64,000 nt of DNA from Saprospiraceae bacterium (GTDB lineage Bacteria; Bacteroidota; Bacteroidia; Chitinophagales; Saprospiraceae). Numbering within the stretch: the stretch's first letter is position 1; each line of letters opens with the position of its first letter. Where the stretch lies: contig JADJRO010000001.1 in the NCBI GenBank assembly GCA_016712145.1, positions 2,666,501 through 2,730,500 of the forward strand, in the 5' to 3' direction. The notes under the pieces are model-generated. The model was not told the origin of the DNA. It saw only the letters and a program-made list of their open reading frames with translations, and did no database searches. The translations under genes and the position numbers were made by a program. Shown here one piece after another: positions 18,313-28,046 of the stretch.

Positions 18313-20067
18313 TTATACTTTAAGTTGAATGTTTAATTCCATCAATTGTTTATCATCAATGCTTGAAGGAGCATCAATCATCGTATCCCGACCGGTATTG
18401 TTTTTTGGAAAAGCTATATAATCCCGAATGCTGGTATTGCCCTGCATGATGGTACACAAACGATCCAATCCAAATGCAATACCACCGTGTGGGGGTGCCC
18501 CGTATTCGAATGCTCCCAACAAAAAGCCGAATTGCTTTTCCGCTTCGTTTGAACTAAAACCGAGGATTTCAAAATTTTTGGATTGCATGGTACGATCGTG
18601 TATCCGTATGGAACCCCCTCCAATTTCTGCACCGTTGATTACTAAGTCGTAGGCAGCTGCGCGAATGGATGATAAGGTATTTTTATCGGTGCTTTGCATT
18701 TTAGGCATATCATCAGGTAATGGACTGGTAAACGGATGGTGCATGGCAAAAAAGCGTTGTGCCTCCTCATTCCATTCTAGCAATGGAAAATTTAATACCC
18801 AAAGGGGTTTAAAAACTCCCTCAGGAATTAAATTCAAACGCCTTGCAATTTCCAAACGGAAATCGCCCAATTGTTTCAGGGTTTTATCTTTTTCACCCAA
18901 TAAAATAAAAACAACGTCGCCTCTTGTTGCGCCAATATCATTGCCCAGTGTTCTTAGTTCCTCGTCGCTGTAAAATTTACCAATGCTGGATTTAATGGAT
19001 TCAGCGCCGAATTTAATATAGATCAAACCTTTAGCACCAATTTGAGGTCTTTTAAGCCATTCAGTTAAATCGTTGATGTCTTTATTACTAAATGCAGCTT
19101 CTTTTTCTTTTACAATAAAACCGTAAACCGATTCTGCACCATCAATGATTGAAAATCCCTTGCCTTTCATGCGGCTCAATTCCACAAATTTTAAATCAAA
19201 GCGGAGATCCGGTTTGTCTGAACCATACCATTCCATCGCATCATCGTAGTCCATTCTTGGAAAGTCTGGCAATGAAACATTCAAACAATTTTTAAACAAG
19301 GATTTAGTTAAACCTTCAAATGTTTGTAAAATATCTTCTTGTTCAACAAATGCCATTTCACAATCGATTTGTGTGAATTCCGGTTGGCGATCTGCACGTA
19401 AATCTTCATCGCGAAAGCAACGCACAATTTGAAAATAACGATCCATTCCAGCAACCATCAAAATTTGTTTAAAGGTTTGTGGCGATTGCGGAAGTGCGTA
19501 AAATTGGCCCGGGTTCATTCGGCTGGGTACAATAAAATCACGGGCTCCTTCAGGAGTTGATTTAATTAAATACGGCGTTTCGATTTCTAGAAAATGATGT
19601 TCGCTAAGATATTTACGTGTTTCCAATGCGACCTGATGCCTAAAGATCATTTTTTCCTTTACCGGATTTCTGCGAATGTCCAAATATCGATAGCGCATTC
19701 TCAATTCTTCTCCACCATCACTTTCATCTTCAATGGTAAAGGGAGGAACCTGAGATTCATTCAGTATGGAAAGCTTGTCAACGGCAATTTCAATATCCCC
19801 GGTGGCTCTGTTTGGATTTTTACTGCTGCGTTCTCTGACTTTCCCTTGAACGGAAATTACATATTCCCGACCGCAGCTGCGTGCTATTTCACAAGCGGCA
19901 GCATTTTCTTCCATATTAAATGCAAGCTGGGTAATGCCGTAACGATCGCGAAGATCAATAAAACTCATTCCACCCAGATTCCGTACAATTTGAACCCAAC
20001 CGGAGAGCTTAACAGATTTCCCTACATCTCCTATTCTTAATTCACCACAAGTATGCGATCGATACAT
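18313..20067 (-). CDS. aspS: Aspartyl-tRNA synthetase
   Basis: This 584-aa class II aminoacyl-tRNA synthetase has an N-terminal OB-fold anticodon-binding domain (VKLSGWVQIVRNLGGMSFI), then motif 2 in CFRDEDLRADRQPEFTQID, a GAD-like insert in the middle (about residues 290-410), and motif 3 in GGIAFGLDRL near the C-terminus. FDL(K)FVEL and PFTSP are typical of bacterial AspRS. I take ATG 20067 (MYRSHTCGELR) as start, since a -7 box at 20086-20093 lies just upstream. Length is normal. Confidence 0.95.
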   Translation of the reverse strand: MYRSHTCGELRIGDVGKSVKLSGWVQIVRNLGGMSFIDLRDRYGITQLAFNMEENAAACEIARSCGREYVISVQGKVRERSSKNPNRATGDIEIAVDKLSILNESQVPPFTIEDESDGGEELRMRYRYLDIRRNPVKEKMIFRHQVALETRKYLSEHHFLEIETPYLIKSTPEGARDFIVPSRMNPGQFYALPQSPQTFKQILMVAGMDRYFQIVRCFRDEDLRADRQPEFTQIDCEMAFVEQEDILQTFEGLTKSLFKNCLNVSLPDFPRMDYDDAMEWYGSDKPDLRFDLKFVELSRMKGKGFSIIDGAESVYGFIVKEKEAAFSNKDINDLTEWLKRPQIGAKGLIYIKFGAESIKSSIGKFYSDEELRTLGNDIGATRGDVVFILLGEKDKTLKQLGDFRLEIARRLNLIPEGVFKPLWVLNFPLLEWNEEAQRFFAMHHPFTSPLPDDMPKMQSTDKNTLSSIRAAAYDLVINGAEIGGGSIRIHDRTMQSKNFEILGFSSNEAEKQFGFLLGAFEYGAPPHGGIAFGLDRLCTIMQGNTSIRDYIAFPKNNTGRDTMIDAPSSIDDKQLMELNIQLKV

Positions 20068-20085
20068 ATTTTTAAAATTAGAGCA

Positions 20086-20093
20086 CAAAGATA
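20086..20093 (-). promoter_or_regulatory. Candidate -7 box of aspS
   Basis: TATCTTTG on the minus strand matches TAnnTTTG and lies 19 bp before the chosen aspS ATG. It also overlaps the upstream ATG at 20088, which argues against that longer start. Confidence 0.5.
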
Positions 20094-20259
20094 ACCGGAG
20101 AAGATAGAAATTGAATAAACAGGATGTTATTTAATGGTTTTGAAGATTTAAATTGTACTGGTTCTAATGAGATGATTGTCAATACTTCTAAAACATTAAA
20201 TTAAACATTTTCTTTTATATAGTTAGTTAATTATAGTTTTTGCTATCTATTTAATTTTA

Positions 20260-20924
20260 CTAATCAATACAGCTTGTATAATAAAACTCCAAACTTTCCA
20301 AATCCAAGGCAACCAACTTTCCTAAATTTTTCTTTGAGTTTTTAAATACACAACCCCCATCGATGTTAAAACAATTTATTTTTTGAGTTTGTATTTTATC
20401 GAGAGAAAGAGGAGTATGCCCGTGGACCAGGATTCTGGATCCTAAATATCCGCATCAATTTTAAATTTTCTGATCCATAACATGGCTTCCTGGTCTTTAA
20501 ATAAATCTTCATTTTTAAAATTTAGTCCGGCATGGACAAGGATGTATTGATCCATTTCTAGATAGTGCTTCGTACTGTTAAAAAAATCAATGTAAACTTC
20601 CGGGAAATCCTGAAAACGTGTTTTATTAAAACTAGTAATTGTTTGTTCGCCGCCGTTGAAGAGCCATTGAAAATAGGCGGTCACATTGGTAGTTGAATCC
20701 ATCATCAATTGTTCATGATTTCCTCGGAGGCAATGAACCGTATATCCCGCATTTTGAAGTTTTAAAATGGTTTGAATGACGCCCAGACTGTCGGGCCCCC
20801 GGTCAATGTAATCTCCTAAGAGTATTAATTGATCTTGTTTTTTAATTTTTAAGACCTCAATGAGCAGCATCTTAAAAGTCTTGTTACAGCCATGAATGTC
20901 TCCAATTGCAAGTTTTCGAGCCAT
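20260..20924 (-). pseudogene. Calcineurin-like metallophosphoesterase, frameshifted
   Basis: From ATG 20924 the frame reads a PPP-type phosphatase: KLAIGDIHGCNKTF, LLGDYIDRGPDSLG, CLRGNHEQLMMD and ILVHAGLNF. It stops at 20442. The missing C-terminal part continues in another frame from about 20445: GSRILVHGHTPLSLDKIQ, INCFNIDGGCVFK and LVALDLESLEFYY, ending at 20260. The HGHTP and DGGC motifs are essential family parts, so one gene with a 1-bp loss near 20442-20447 is clear. The natural substrate is unknown (family includes Ap4A hydrolases and protein phosphatases). Decay and sequencing error are both possible. Confidence 0.85.
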
Positions 20925-21036
20925 GAAGTTTTTACTACAATATAAGAGACTGTCAAGAGGCAAGTCTTTTGAGGCAATTTTTATGAAATTGTTGAATTTT
21001 TGTACTTTAGGGCTTGTGTTTAAATTAATTCCCTGT

Positions 21037-22275
21037 ATGAATCTTCGTTTTTTAATAGTTTTAGCATCCTTTTTATATTTTCATTCTGCACAAAGTCAAG
21101 ACTGGAAGGATATTTATCGATTTACTCCTGCTCAGACACTCAGTAAGATCAAATTTTTAGACAACCAAACAGGATTTACTGCTGGAAGTTTATACAACGG
21201 TTCTTTTGAAAATATTCACATCACCCATGATGGGGGTAAAACCTGGGTAAATGCAAATTCCGGATATACCTCCATGCGATTTATGGATATTTTTATATTG
21301 GATTCCAAGACAATTTTTATGAGCGGCAATGAAGGAATCATCATTCGATCAACAGATGGGGGTGCGCATTGGGAAACATTAAATACCGGGACTAAAGAGC
21401 AATTGTGGGGCATTCACTTTTTGAATGCAAACATTGGGATTGCAGTTGGTTCGAATGGAATAATAATTAGAACGATCAATGGGGGAGCGGATTGGGATCA
21501 AATTCCGTCAGGCATTTCAAATTTATTTTATGATGTGTTTTTTACTCAACAAGGCATTGGTTTTGCATCCGGTTCGAATGCTTTGTATAAATCAACCGAT
21601 ATGGGAGCAAGCTGGGATCCGGTTTCTAATTTTCCGTTTCAAGCTCCGGCAGATTGGATTCGCAGTATCAAAATGGTGAATGAAAACATTGGTTATGCCT
21701 GTGCAGATATAGGTCGAATTTATAAAACAACGGACGGAGGAAATTCCTGGGAACGGTTGGATTCTGGAACGGAAGATCCTTTATTTGATATTGACTTTGT
21801 AGATGAGCAACATGGCTTTATTTGTGGTTTCAATGGTATTATTTTGCAAACTTCCAATGGTGGACAAGACTGGACTAAAGTTGTAAGTCCACTTGGAACG
21901 GAGCACCTGTATTCCATTGACATGATTTCAAAAACGACTGGATATATTTGTACGCATACGGGCCATATTTTAAAATTGGATATGGCATCAGCAGCTAAAA
22001 ACGAATTTAGAAAAACTATAACTGCACACATTTATCCGAATCCCATAGTAAACAAGGCGATACTTAGTTTAGAAGAAGATCATTTAAAAGAAATTAATAA
22101 CATAGAATTGTGTACACTAGATGGCAAATGCAAACCTATGCAAGCCGTTCAATTAAATAATTCCCAATTGGAATTGGATTTTAGTTTTGAAAAGAGTGGG
22201 TTTCACAATTTATTAATTCACTTTAATAAGGACAATAAAGTGTTACCTGTTTATATACAAAATGCTTCAAATTAA
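21037..22275 (+). CDS. Secreted YCF48/BNR-type beta-propeller protein with T9SS sorting domain
   Basis: From ATG 21037 this 412-aa protein has a signal peptide (MNLRFLIVLASFLYFHSAQSQ) and repeated YCF48/sortilin-like blades with TxDGGxxW motifs (HITHDGGKTWVN, STDGGAHWE, TTDGGNSWERL, TSNGGQDWTK). A type A T9SS C-terminal domain begins at IYPNPIVNKA. The blades suggest a seven-bladed propeller on the cell surface or released; the ligand is unknown. The longer frame upstream (from 20896) overlaps the divergent phosphoesterase and is not believed. Confidence 0.85.
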   Translation: MNLRFLIVLASFLYFHSAQSQDWKDIYRFTPAQTLSKIKFLDNQTGFTAGSLYNGSFENIHITHDGGKTWVNANSGYTSMRFMDIFILDSKTIFMSGNEGIIIRSTDGGAHWETLNTGTKEQLWGIHFLNANIGIAVGSNGIIIRTINGGADWDQIPSGISNLFYDVFFTQQGIGFASGSNALYKSTDMGASWDPVSNFPFQAPADWIRSIKMVNENIGYACADIGRIYKTTDGGNSWERLDSGTEDPLFDIDFVDEQHGFICGFNGIILQTSNGGQDWTKVVSPLGTEHLYSIDMISKTTGYICTHTGHILKLDMASAAKNEFRKTITAHIYPNPIVNKAILSLEEDHLKEINNIELCTLDGKCKPMQAVQLNNSQLELDFSFEKSGFHNLLIHFNKDNKVLPVYIQNASN

Positions 22276-22301
22276 TTTTTAACAATAAAACAAAACAAAA
22301 A

Positions 22302-22730
22302 ATGGAAACAAAAACAAATTGGTTAGCCCTTGTAGTGGCAGCTTTGGTTGGCATTGCGATGGGCTTTTTATGGTATGGTATGTTATTTTCAAATCAATGG
22401 ATGGCTGGAAATGGCATTACCATGGCTGGAGAAAAAATGATGAAAAATGGTGCAGAATTACCTATGTCGGCATTGCCTATGATTGTTAATGCCGTCTCCA
22501 TGTTGGTGTATGCTTATCTGATGAATTGGTTGGTTAATAAAACCAGTTCGTTTGATTTAAAATCTGGAGCTACACTGGGTGCAGTGATTGGCGTCATTCA
22601 TCTTTTTGGAATTTATACTGGAAACCGCTTTGCAGGAAATCCAGTAAGTTTATCAATGGTCGATGGTTTTTATACATTTTTATTGTTTACAGTAATGGGA
22701 GCGATCATAGGTGCCTGGAGGACAAAATAA
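22302..22730 (+). CDS. DUF1761 family membrane protein
   Basis: This 142-aa protein has four membrane helices. The pattern fits DUF1761: ALVGIAMGFLWYGMLFSNQW, MLVYAYLMNWLV, LGAVIGVIHLFGIY and FLLFTVMGAIIGAW. DUF1761 proteins are small membrane proteins of unknown function. It follows the propeller gene by 26 bp and is followed by a strong hairpin terminator. Confidence 0.85.
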   Translation: METKTNWLALVVAALVGIAMGFLWYGMLFSNQWMAGNGITMAGEKMMKNGAELPMSALPMIVNAVSMLVYAYLMNWLVNKTSSFDLKSGATLGAVIGVIHLFGIYTGNRFAGNPVSLSMVDGFYTFLLFTVMGAIIGAWRTK

Positions 22731-22750
22731 ATTTTAAATTCACGAATAGA

Positions 22751-22789
22751 ATAGCCTTGATTTGGAAACACGTCAAGGCTATTTTTTTT
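22751..22789. terminator. Rho-independent terminator, possibly bidirectional
   Basis: Perfect 10-bp arms (ATAGCCTTGA at 22751-22760 and TCAAGGCTAT at 22773-22782) around a 12-nt loop are followed by a T-run. It ends the DUF1761 transcript, and the convergent operon stops at 22797. Confidence 0.85.
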
Positions 22790-22796
22790 AGTTTTT

Positions 22797-23966
22797 TTAA
22801 AAAGACCATTTACCTCGCAATACAAACAGATTTCCTGCTGTTTGATAGCCTGAGCCTGTGTCGGCAAATGCAGCTTGTATGGTTAAATCTAAGTCAATAT
22901 TCGTAAGAGCATTCCAACCGATTGTAGGGACTGTTATCAAAGAATTATAACTTGGTGAATAGATAAGTGCTAAACTACTTCTGAATATAGGAGTAAATGA
23001 TTTTGAAACTGCCGAATAAAAACTAAACTTAAATGGGAACAATGATTTAGCAGAAAGTTGGGAATCAAAAAACCCAAGACCTCCAGATTGCAATCCCGAT
23101 GGTTTGCTATTAAATAGACTTGAAAATGAAACATACCAATCATTCTTGAAGGTTTGGTCCAATACAAAGGAAGCAGTCCATACTCCTTTATGGTTTGAAA
23201 TATCTTCTTTTGGGTGAAAGTAACTAAGCTCGCATTTAAATCCTGCGTTTAGAAGATTTCCGGCCCATCCGCCCCCAACGACAAGATCGTCCTGATGCAA
23301 ACCAGCAAGTACTTGTATATCGTAAGTCCATTTATTGAATTTGTATAAAAATGCTCCTATATGCGCATGCTTATTTTTTCCTGGTTTGTATGCAAACTCC
23401 AGTTTGCTTTGCTCATTTAGAAAACGTTGTATTCGGATAGCATCATTTCCTGGCCTTTCTTCATAGTCGAAGTCAAGAAAATTGTAAGCATTAAAAATAT
23501 CATTCGGATTCCAAATGGTATTCAATCCCCAGTTTATACGTTGTCGACCGATTCGAAGATCCCAATGTTCGGGTGTAAATTGAAAATACAATCTGTCAAC
23601 GACCGAATGCATAACAAATGAAGATTGATTGATCCAAAGTTTTGAAAGATTGAAATATCCATCATATGCGTTAATGTACTTGCCGTAATCCGGTATTAAT
23701 TTTAGTTGATTTCCCCAAACAATCCGATTTCTTAATTCAAGTTTGGCAATCAGTTGTTCAGAAAAATTGAATTTAAAATTGAGCCTGTTATGAATCAAAT
23801 TGCTGGAATAGCTGGTAGTAATTCCATCCGAAAAACTAAACGACTCGAGATCTTTTAAATAACCTGAACATTCGATCCAGGGTAGTTTCTCTATTTGATC
23901 TTGGGCATAGGCATTGTTGAAACTAAATACCAAATAAAAAACCAAAAGTTGTTTAAAAAATTTCAA
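22797..23966 (-). CDS. Outer-membrane beta-barrel protein of the ABC/LolA-like operon
   Basis: The product is about 390 aa, with a signal peptide ending FNNAYAQ. It is rich in alternating aromatic/polar strands and ends in an aromatic residue (LRGKWSF), as outer-membrane barrels do. GRQRINWGLNTIWNPNDIFN is a strongly conserved-looking block also seen in DUF1302-type barrels. I favour TTG 23966, 10 bp after the ATPase stop and giving a compact signal peptide; the ATG at 24029 would overlap the ATPase gene by 53 bp. As the last gene of the operon it could be the outer-membrane exit or acceptor. Confidence 0.65.
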   Translation of the reverse strand: MKFFKQLLVFYLVFSFNNAYAQDQIEKLPWIECSGYLKDLESFSFSDGITTSYSSNLIHNRLNFKFNFSEQLIAKLELRNRIVWGNQLKLIPDYGKYINAYDGYFNLSKLWINQSSFVMHSVVDRLYFQFTPEHWDLRIGRQRINWGLNTIWNPNDIFNAYNFLDFDYEERPGNDAIRIQRFLNEQSKLEFAYKPGKNKHAHIGAFLYKFNKWTYDIQVLAGLHQDDLVVGGGWAGNLLNAGFKCELSYFHPKEDISNHKGVWTASFVLDQTFKNDWYVSFSSLFNSKPSGLQSGGLGFFDSQLSAKSLFPFKFSFYSAVSKSFTPIFRSSLALIYSPSYNSLITVPTIGWNALTNIDLDLTIQAAFADTGSGYQTAGNLFVLRGKWSF

Positions 23967-23976
23967 CTGTTCCAAT

Positions 23977-24687
23977 TTACAATTCAACTGGAATTTGTGT
24001 TGGCGCAGTGTCATCCACAATTTTTCCATCTTCCAATGTGATGACTCTTCGTGCGCGGCTGATTACCCGTTGATCATGGGTTGAAAAAACGAAGGTCATA
24101 TTTTCAACTTCATTTAATTTGAGCATCATATCCAGTAAATTGGATGCAGAAACAGAATCCAGATTGGCAGTCGGTTCGTCAGCAAGTATAAATTGGGGTT
24201 TGGATGCTAAAGCGCGAGCTACAGCAATCCGTTGTTGTTGTCCACCTGATAATTCTCCCGGTCGTTTATCTCCTTTATTTTCCAGACCAACTTGTTTTAG
24301 CAATTCCATAACTCGGAGTTCCCTTTGTTTAGCAGGTAGCTTTTGAAGCAGCATGATAAATTCAATATTTTCTTTTGCGGTTAAAACTGGAATTAGATTG
24401 TAAGATTGAAATACAAATCCAATATTATTTAACCTGAAATCTATCAAAGCATTTCCATGAAGTTTGGTGATATTCGTTCCATTGATTTCAACATATCCGG
24501 AAGTGGGTTGATCCAATCCTCCAATCATATTTAGCAAAGTTGTTTTTCCGGACCCGGAAGGCCCTTTAATGGCAGTAAATTCTCCGCGATTCAAGTGTAA
24601 ATGCACCCGGTCTAAAGCAACAACGGGAATTGTTTTTTCGTCGTAGATTTTAGATAGTGAATGTGCATCTATAACAGTTTCCCTCAT
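23977..24687 (-). CDS. ABC transporter ATP-binding protein (LolD/MacB type)
   Basis: This 236-aa ATPase has Walker A GPSGSGKTTLLNMIGGLD, the Q-loop in FVFQSYNLIPVLT, signature LSGGQQQRIAVARALA, Walker B FILADEPTANLDS and the H-loop in FVFSTHDQRV. The sequence type (HLNRGEFTAIKGPSG, DRVHLHL) is that of LolD/FtsE/MacB-like systems that power FtsX-type permeases. It is 3 bp downstream of one permease gene. The system probably works on a lipid or lipoprotein at the inner membrane rather than as a bulk transporter. Confidence 0.92.
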   Translation of the reverse strand: MRETVIDAHSLSKIYDEKTIPVVALDRVHLHLNRGEFTAIKGPSGSGKTTLLNMIGGLDQPTSGYVEINGTNITKLHGNALIDFRLNNIGFVFQSYNLIPVLTAKENIEFIMLLQKLPAKQRELRVMELLKQVGLENKGDKRPGELSGGQQQRIAVARALASKPQFILADEPTANLDSVSASNLLDMMLKLNEVENMTFVFSTHDQRVISRARRVITLEDGKIVDDTAPTQIPVEL

Positions 24688-24690
24688 AGT

Positions 24691-25901
24691 TTAATTTTTT
24701 ATGGCGGTTGCAGGTTTTATTTTAAGTGCTCTTTGAGCAGGAAGGATGGAAGACACTAAAGCAGTAATAGTTACCATGATTATTATTTTAATTAACTGAT
24801 CGCCATTTAAATTTGGATATACGATCGGACTGTATCCAAAATTTGAATAGACTTCTGAATAACTGTCAAGATGGATTCCGTAATGGTGTGTAATGGAAAT
24901 TGTAAGAAGTGCAAGCAACATTCCTACAGGACAGCCTGCTAAAATTAAAAAGCAGGTCTCCCAAAGAATCATCGTAAAAATTTTAAATTTGTTCATTCCG
25001 AGTGCCAGCAACATGCCTATTTCACGGGTTCTTTCTAATACAGACATCATCATCGTATTAATTATTCCAAAAGTCAAGGCCAGTAAAATGATACCCATAT
25101 AGATATAAACCATTTGGGTGCCTGCAGACACAGTGATGCCTATTTCAGGTGAAATTTCTACCCAGGATTTTACGTCCGCATCTGGTAATAATTGTTTAAA
25201 TTGGGACAAGCATGAATCCAATGAACTGTTTGAATGCAGTAATACAGCGATTTCATGAATGCCTCCATGCAAGCCAGCCAATGAATCGATGGCTGCGTAA
25301 TTTACAAATACATTGGCTTCGTCAAATGGCGTGTTTTGTGTTTTAAAGATTCCGACAATTCGAAATGCAGCAGACGCTAAATTGCCGGAAGTATCCTGAA
25401 ATGTCAGAATTGTTTTTTATTTAGGTTTAATTTAAGTTTATTCGCAAGTTTCTGACCAATTAATATTTCATTTGATTTTAACGGATTGAAATAATGACCT
25501 TCAATAAGTTTAGTTGAAAGTTGTGTCAGTTTATTTTCAGATTCAGCTTGAATACCATTTATTTTTATACCGGTACTACCTGCAGGAGATGCGATCATTC
25601 CATATAAAATAACCCGTCCAGCAGATGCTTTTACAGCAGGATTTTCATTTATGGATTGAAGGGTATTAGAAGCATCCGGAATCACAAACTCAGAATCAAA
25701 GTCATTTAAAAATTCACGATGATGTATTTGAATATGTGAAATTTCATCGCGAATTGCTGCATCCACCCGTTGTTCTATCATGCCATTATAAAATGCAATT
25801 AAGAACATTCCAGACCATAAACCTAAACTGATTGCTATTAAGAGCGTAATGCTTCTCTTTTTACTTCTCCAGATATTTCTTCTTGCAATTTTAATCAACA
25901 T
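24691..25901 (-). pseudogene. FtsX-family ABC permease 2, frameshifted in a homopolymer
   Basis: The N-terminal piece (25404-25901: KIARRNIWRSKKRSITLLIA, periplasmic MacB-like domain) and the C-terminal piece (24691-25281: GIINTMMMSVLERTREIGML, three helices, LPAQRALKIKPATAIKN) are one FtsX/MacB permease. Between them the coding strand reads KKTILTFQDTSGNLASAAFR if one A is added to the run at 25413-25418 (T6 on the plus strand). Coding continues to LAGLHGG, joining the two. The protein would be about 403 aa, equal to its neighbour permease. A homopolymer undercall is a likely cause; slippage or true inactivation cannot be excluded. Confidence 0.85.
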
Positions 25902-25910
25902 GGGTAGAGA

Positions 25911-27125
25911 TTAATTGCGAAGGGCTTTAACGGCATCCAATTTATGAATATGCCAAATGGGATACATTCCAATTACAAATGTTAAAAGTAAGACGAAACT
26001 TGATTGTGATAAAAAGATGCTGCTGTCCATGGCAGTAGGAATAACAGGTTCAAATCCAAATTTTTCATATGCTTTTGCCATTTCACCTGTAAATCGAATG
26101 GGATTTCTATTTAAATAAAGTACTAAAGGAAAACTTAGCAATATACCACTCAATACACCAAGTAAAGTAATCAATACCGTTTCACCTAAAAGGATTAAAC
26201 CAAGATTTAATTTTTTTAATCCAATTGAAATCAGCATTCCAAACTCACGTTTTCGTTCTGCAGTCATCATCAAAACCGTACCAAAAAATCCAAATCCGAT
26301 AATTAAATAAAGCACAGCGGAAAAGATATAAAATGAAGCTCCATCGGCTTTAATATGGTTTGAAATTTCAGGCATCATTTCTTCCCAATCCATGATTTCA
26401 TAATCAGCAGTCAATTGGGCTCGTAAAATTGTAACAATTGATAATTTTTCTAAAGGATTGGAAAGGATTAAGGCCATGGTACTGATTCGATTTTCCGCGT
26501 TGAGTACATTTTGGGCAGCTTTTAAAGGAAGATACACAAAACTATTATTCATTTCCGGAGATGCCAAATGGACGATTCCTTTTATTTTATATTTACCTGC
26601 AGCCAAAGTGCCTTGAAATCCTTGGCCAAACAGGACCAGGGTATCATTGAGTTTAATATTTAATCGCTTCGCTAATCCTTCTGCAATTAAAGCGTGTTCG
26701 TCGTCAAGCTTAAAATAAGTTCCATTAATTAATTTCTCATCTAAATGCGTTAGTTGTTTTTCTTTAATTGGATCGGTACCAACCAATAAGCAAGCTTTGG
26801 TGGTATTATTAAAAGATGCCAGTGTAAACGTTTCCAATCTTGGAACAAAATCAAGGATATTTTTTTGTTGGCGAATTTTTAGAATTAGGGAATCATTCAA
26901 TTCAAAGCAATTATCCAAGACGCGTTCATTCCAATATCCTGATTTATGAATTTGGACATATCCGGAATAATAACCAACAACATTTTTTATTAAATTGTCA
27001 AATGCACCTTTCTGGAATGACTGCATCAGAATGCAAAATAATACAGCGAATGTTATGGAGGCAGTTGTAATAAGCGTGCGCCGGTGATTGCGCCATAAAT
27101 TTCTCCAAATGAGCTTTAAGATCAT
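25911..27125 (-). CDS. FtsX-family ABC permease 1
   Basis: This 404-aa permease has a first helix after LIWRNLWRNHRRTLITTASI, a large periplasmic domain (about residues 40-270) and three C-terminal helices (ILSAVLYLIIGFGFFGTVLM, TVLITLLGVLSGILLSFP, LLLTFVIGMYPIWHI). The MTAERKREFGMLISIGLKK block is the coupling helix region of LolC/E and MacB permeases. Its start overlaps the LolA-like gene stop by 4 bp, and permease 2 begins 9 bp after its stop, so the operon is tightly coupled. Confidence 0.88.
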   Translation of the reverse strand: MILKLIWRNLWRNHRRTLITTASITFAVLFCILMQSFQKGAFDNLIKNVVGYYSGYVQIHKSGYWNERVLDNCFELNDSLILKIRQQKNILDFVPRLETFTLASFNNTTKACLLVGTDPIKEKQLTHLDEKLINGTYFKLDDEHALIAEGLAKRLNIKLNDTLVLFGQGFQGTLAAGKYKIKGIVHLASPEMNNSFVYLPLKAAQNVLNAENRISTMALILSNPLEKLSIVTILRAQLTADYEIMDWEEMMPEISNHIKADGASFYIFSAVLYLIIGFGFFGTVLMMTAERKREFGMLISIGLKKLNLGLILLGETVLITLLGVLSGILLSFPLVLYLNRNPIRFTGEMAKAYEKFGFEPVIPTAMDSSIFLSQSSFVLLLTFVIGMYPIWHIHKLDAVKALRN

Positions 27126-27886
27126 TTAATGCGAGCCATATTTTGCGTATTGAAAAAAGAGTCTTTTAATTCGATATCAAATTGCAATGAATTATAAATT
27201 AATATCGTTTTATTTCCTTTTTTATCAGCTGGAATCATTTCTAAACGAGATGGCAACATGCGTCCACCTAAATTTTTAATCTCGCTGGCATGAAGGGTGT
27301 TCACCAATTGACCATCTTCATCGAAATATGTTACATAAATTGTGTTGAAATCCATCTTAGTTATACACATATCCACACGACTCCATAAAACTGCTGCATT
27401 TGATTTAGGGATTAATCGAATTTGGTAACAAGGATTTTTATCAATCAAGGTATCTTTTAACAAGGTATGTGTATAATCTTCAAGAATGGAAGCTTCTTTT
27501 ACCAAATCGTCGTTGGTGAAATCTGTTCCCATCCAGCTTTGACTCATCATGGAAGGAGGCATTTTAATATTTCTGTCAATGGATGGAATCCAATTCCACA
27601 CCTCTTTAAATCGTTTCAGGAAAACTACGCCTTTGTCTTTAGCTGGTGCAGTAATTAAAATCGCTGCCAAGCCATTTCCTTTACTCCAGGATTTCATAGA
27701 GAGTTCTCGCGTCCAGTTGGGTCGGATAGTTTGTATTGTAATTTGTGCGATGGAAGTCTTCCCGCGAGCATGTTCATCCGCTTTACGGACAATAGACATG
27801 GCATCCTGTGAAAAACCGAATGAAAATATACTTAACTGAATGAAACAGAAAAAAATTGATTTTTTAAAGTGGATTGATAGAGAATG
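27122..27886 (-). CDS. Outer membrane lipoprotein-sorting protein (LolA-like fold)
   Basis: From ATG 27886 this 254-aa protein has a signal peptide (FCFIQLSIFSFGFSQD). The mature part fits the LolA-like lipoprotein-sorting family (PF17131): MSIVRKADEHARGKTS, FLKRFKEVWNWIPSIDRNIK, MMSQSWMGTDFTNDD and a final strand set with EMIPADKKGNKTILIY. Family members are periplasmic and encoded beside ABC or RND transporters. It is the first gene of a five-gene operon with two permeases, an ATPase and an outer-membrane barrel. A trans-envelope path for a lipid or lipidated cargo is the simplest reading (inference). Confidence 0.85.
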   Translation of the reverse strand, partial: HSLSIHFKKSIFFCFIQLSIFSFGFSQDAMSIVRKADEHARGKTSIAQITIQTIRPNWTRELSMKSWSKGNGLAAILITAPAKDKGVVFLKRFKEVWNWIPSIDRNIKMPPSMMSQSWMGTDFTNDDLVKEASILEDYTHTLLKDTLIDKNPCYQIRLIPKSNAAVLWSRVDMCITKMDFNTIYVTYFDEDGQLVNTLHASEIKNLGGRMLPSRLEMIPADKKGNKTILIYNSLQFDIELKDSFFNTQNMARIK

Positions 27887-28046
27887 CATTCTAAAAATTA
27901 CATTAAATTTAAGTAAGCAAATTGGAGTTGTTAAAACTTCCTTTAAAAACAACAATTACAATCAGTAAGAGTTGTCTCAAAGGATCAGAAATAGAAACAA
28001 TAGAGCAAAAAACTAAGGATTGGATTGGTTATGTATTGAATTCAGC

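Noticed and set aside
20896..21036. Longer start for the beta-propeller protein
   Set aside because: This stretch overlaps the start of the divergent phosphoesterase; a clean signal peptide begins at ATG 21037.
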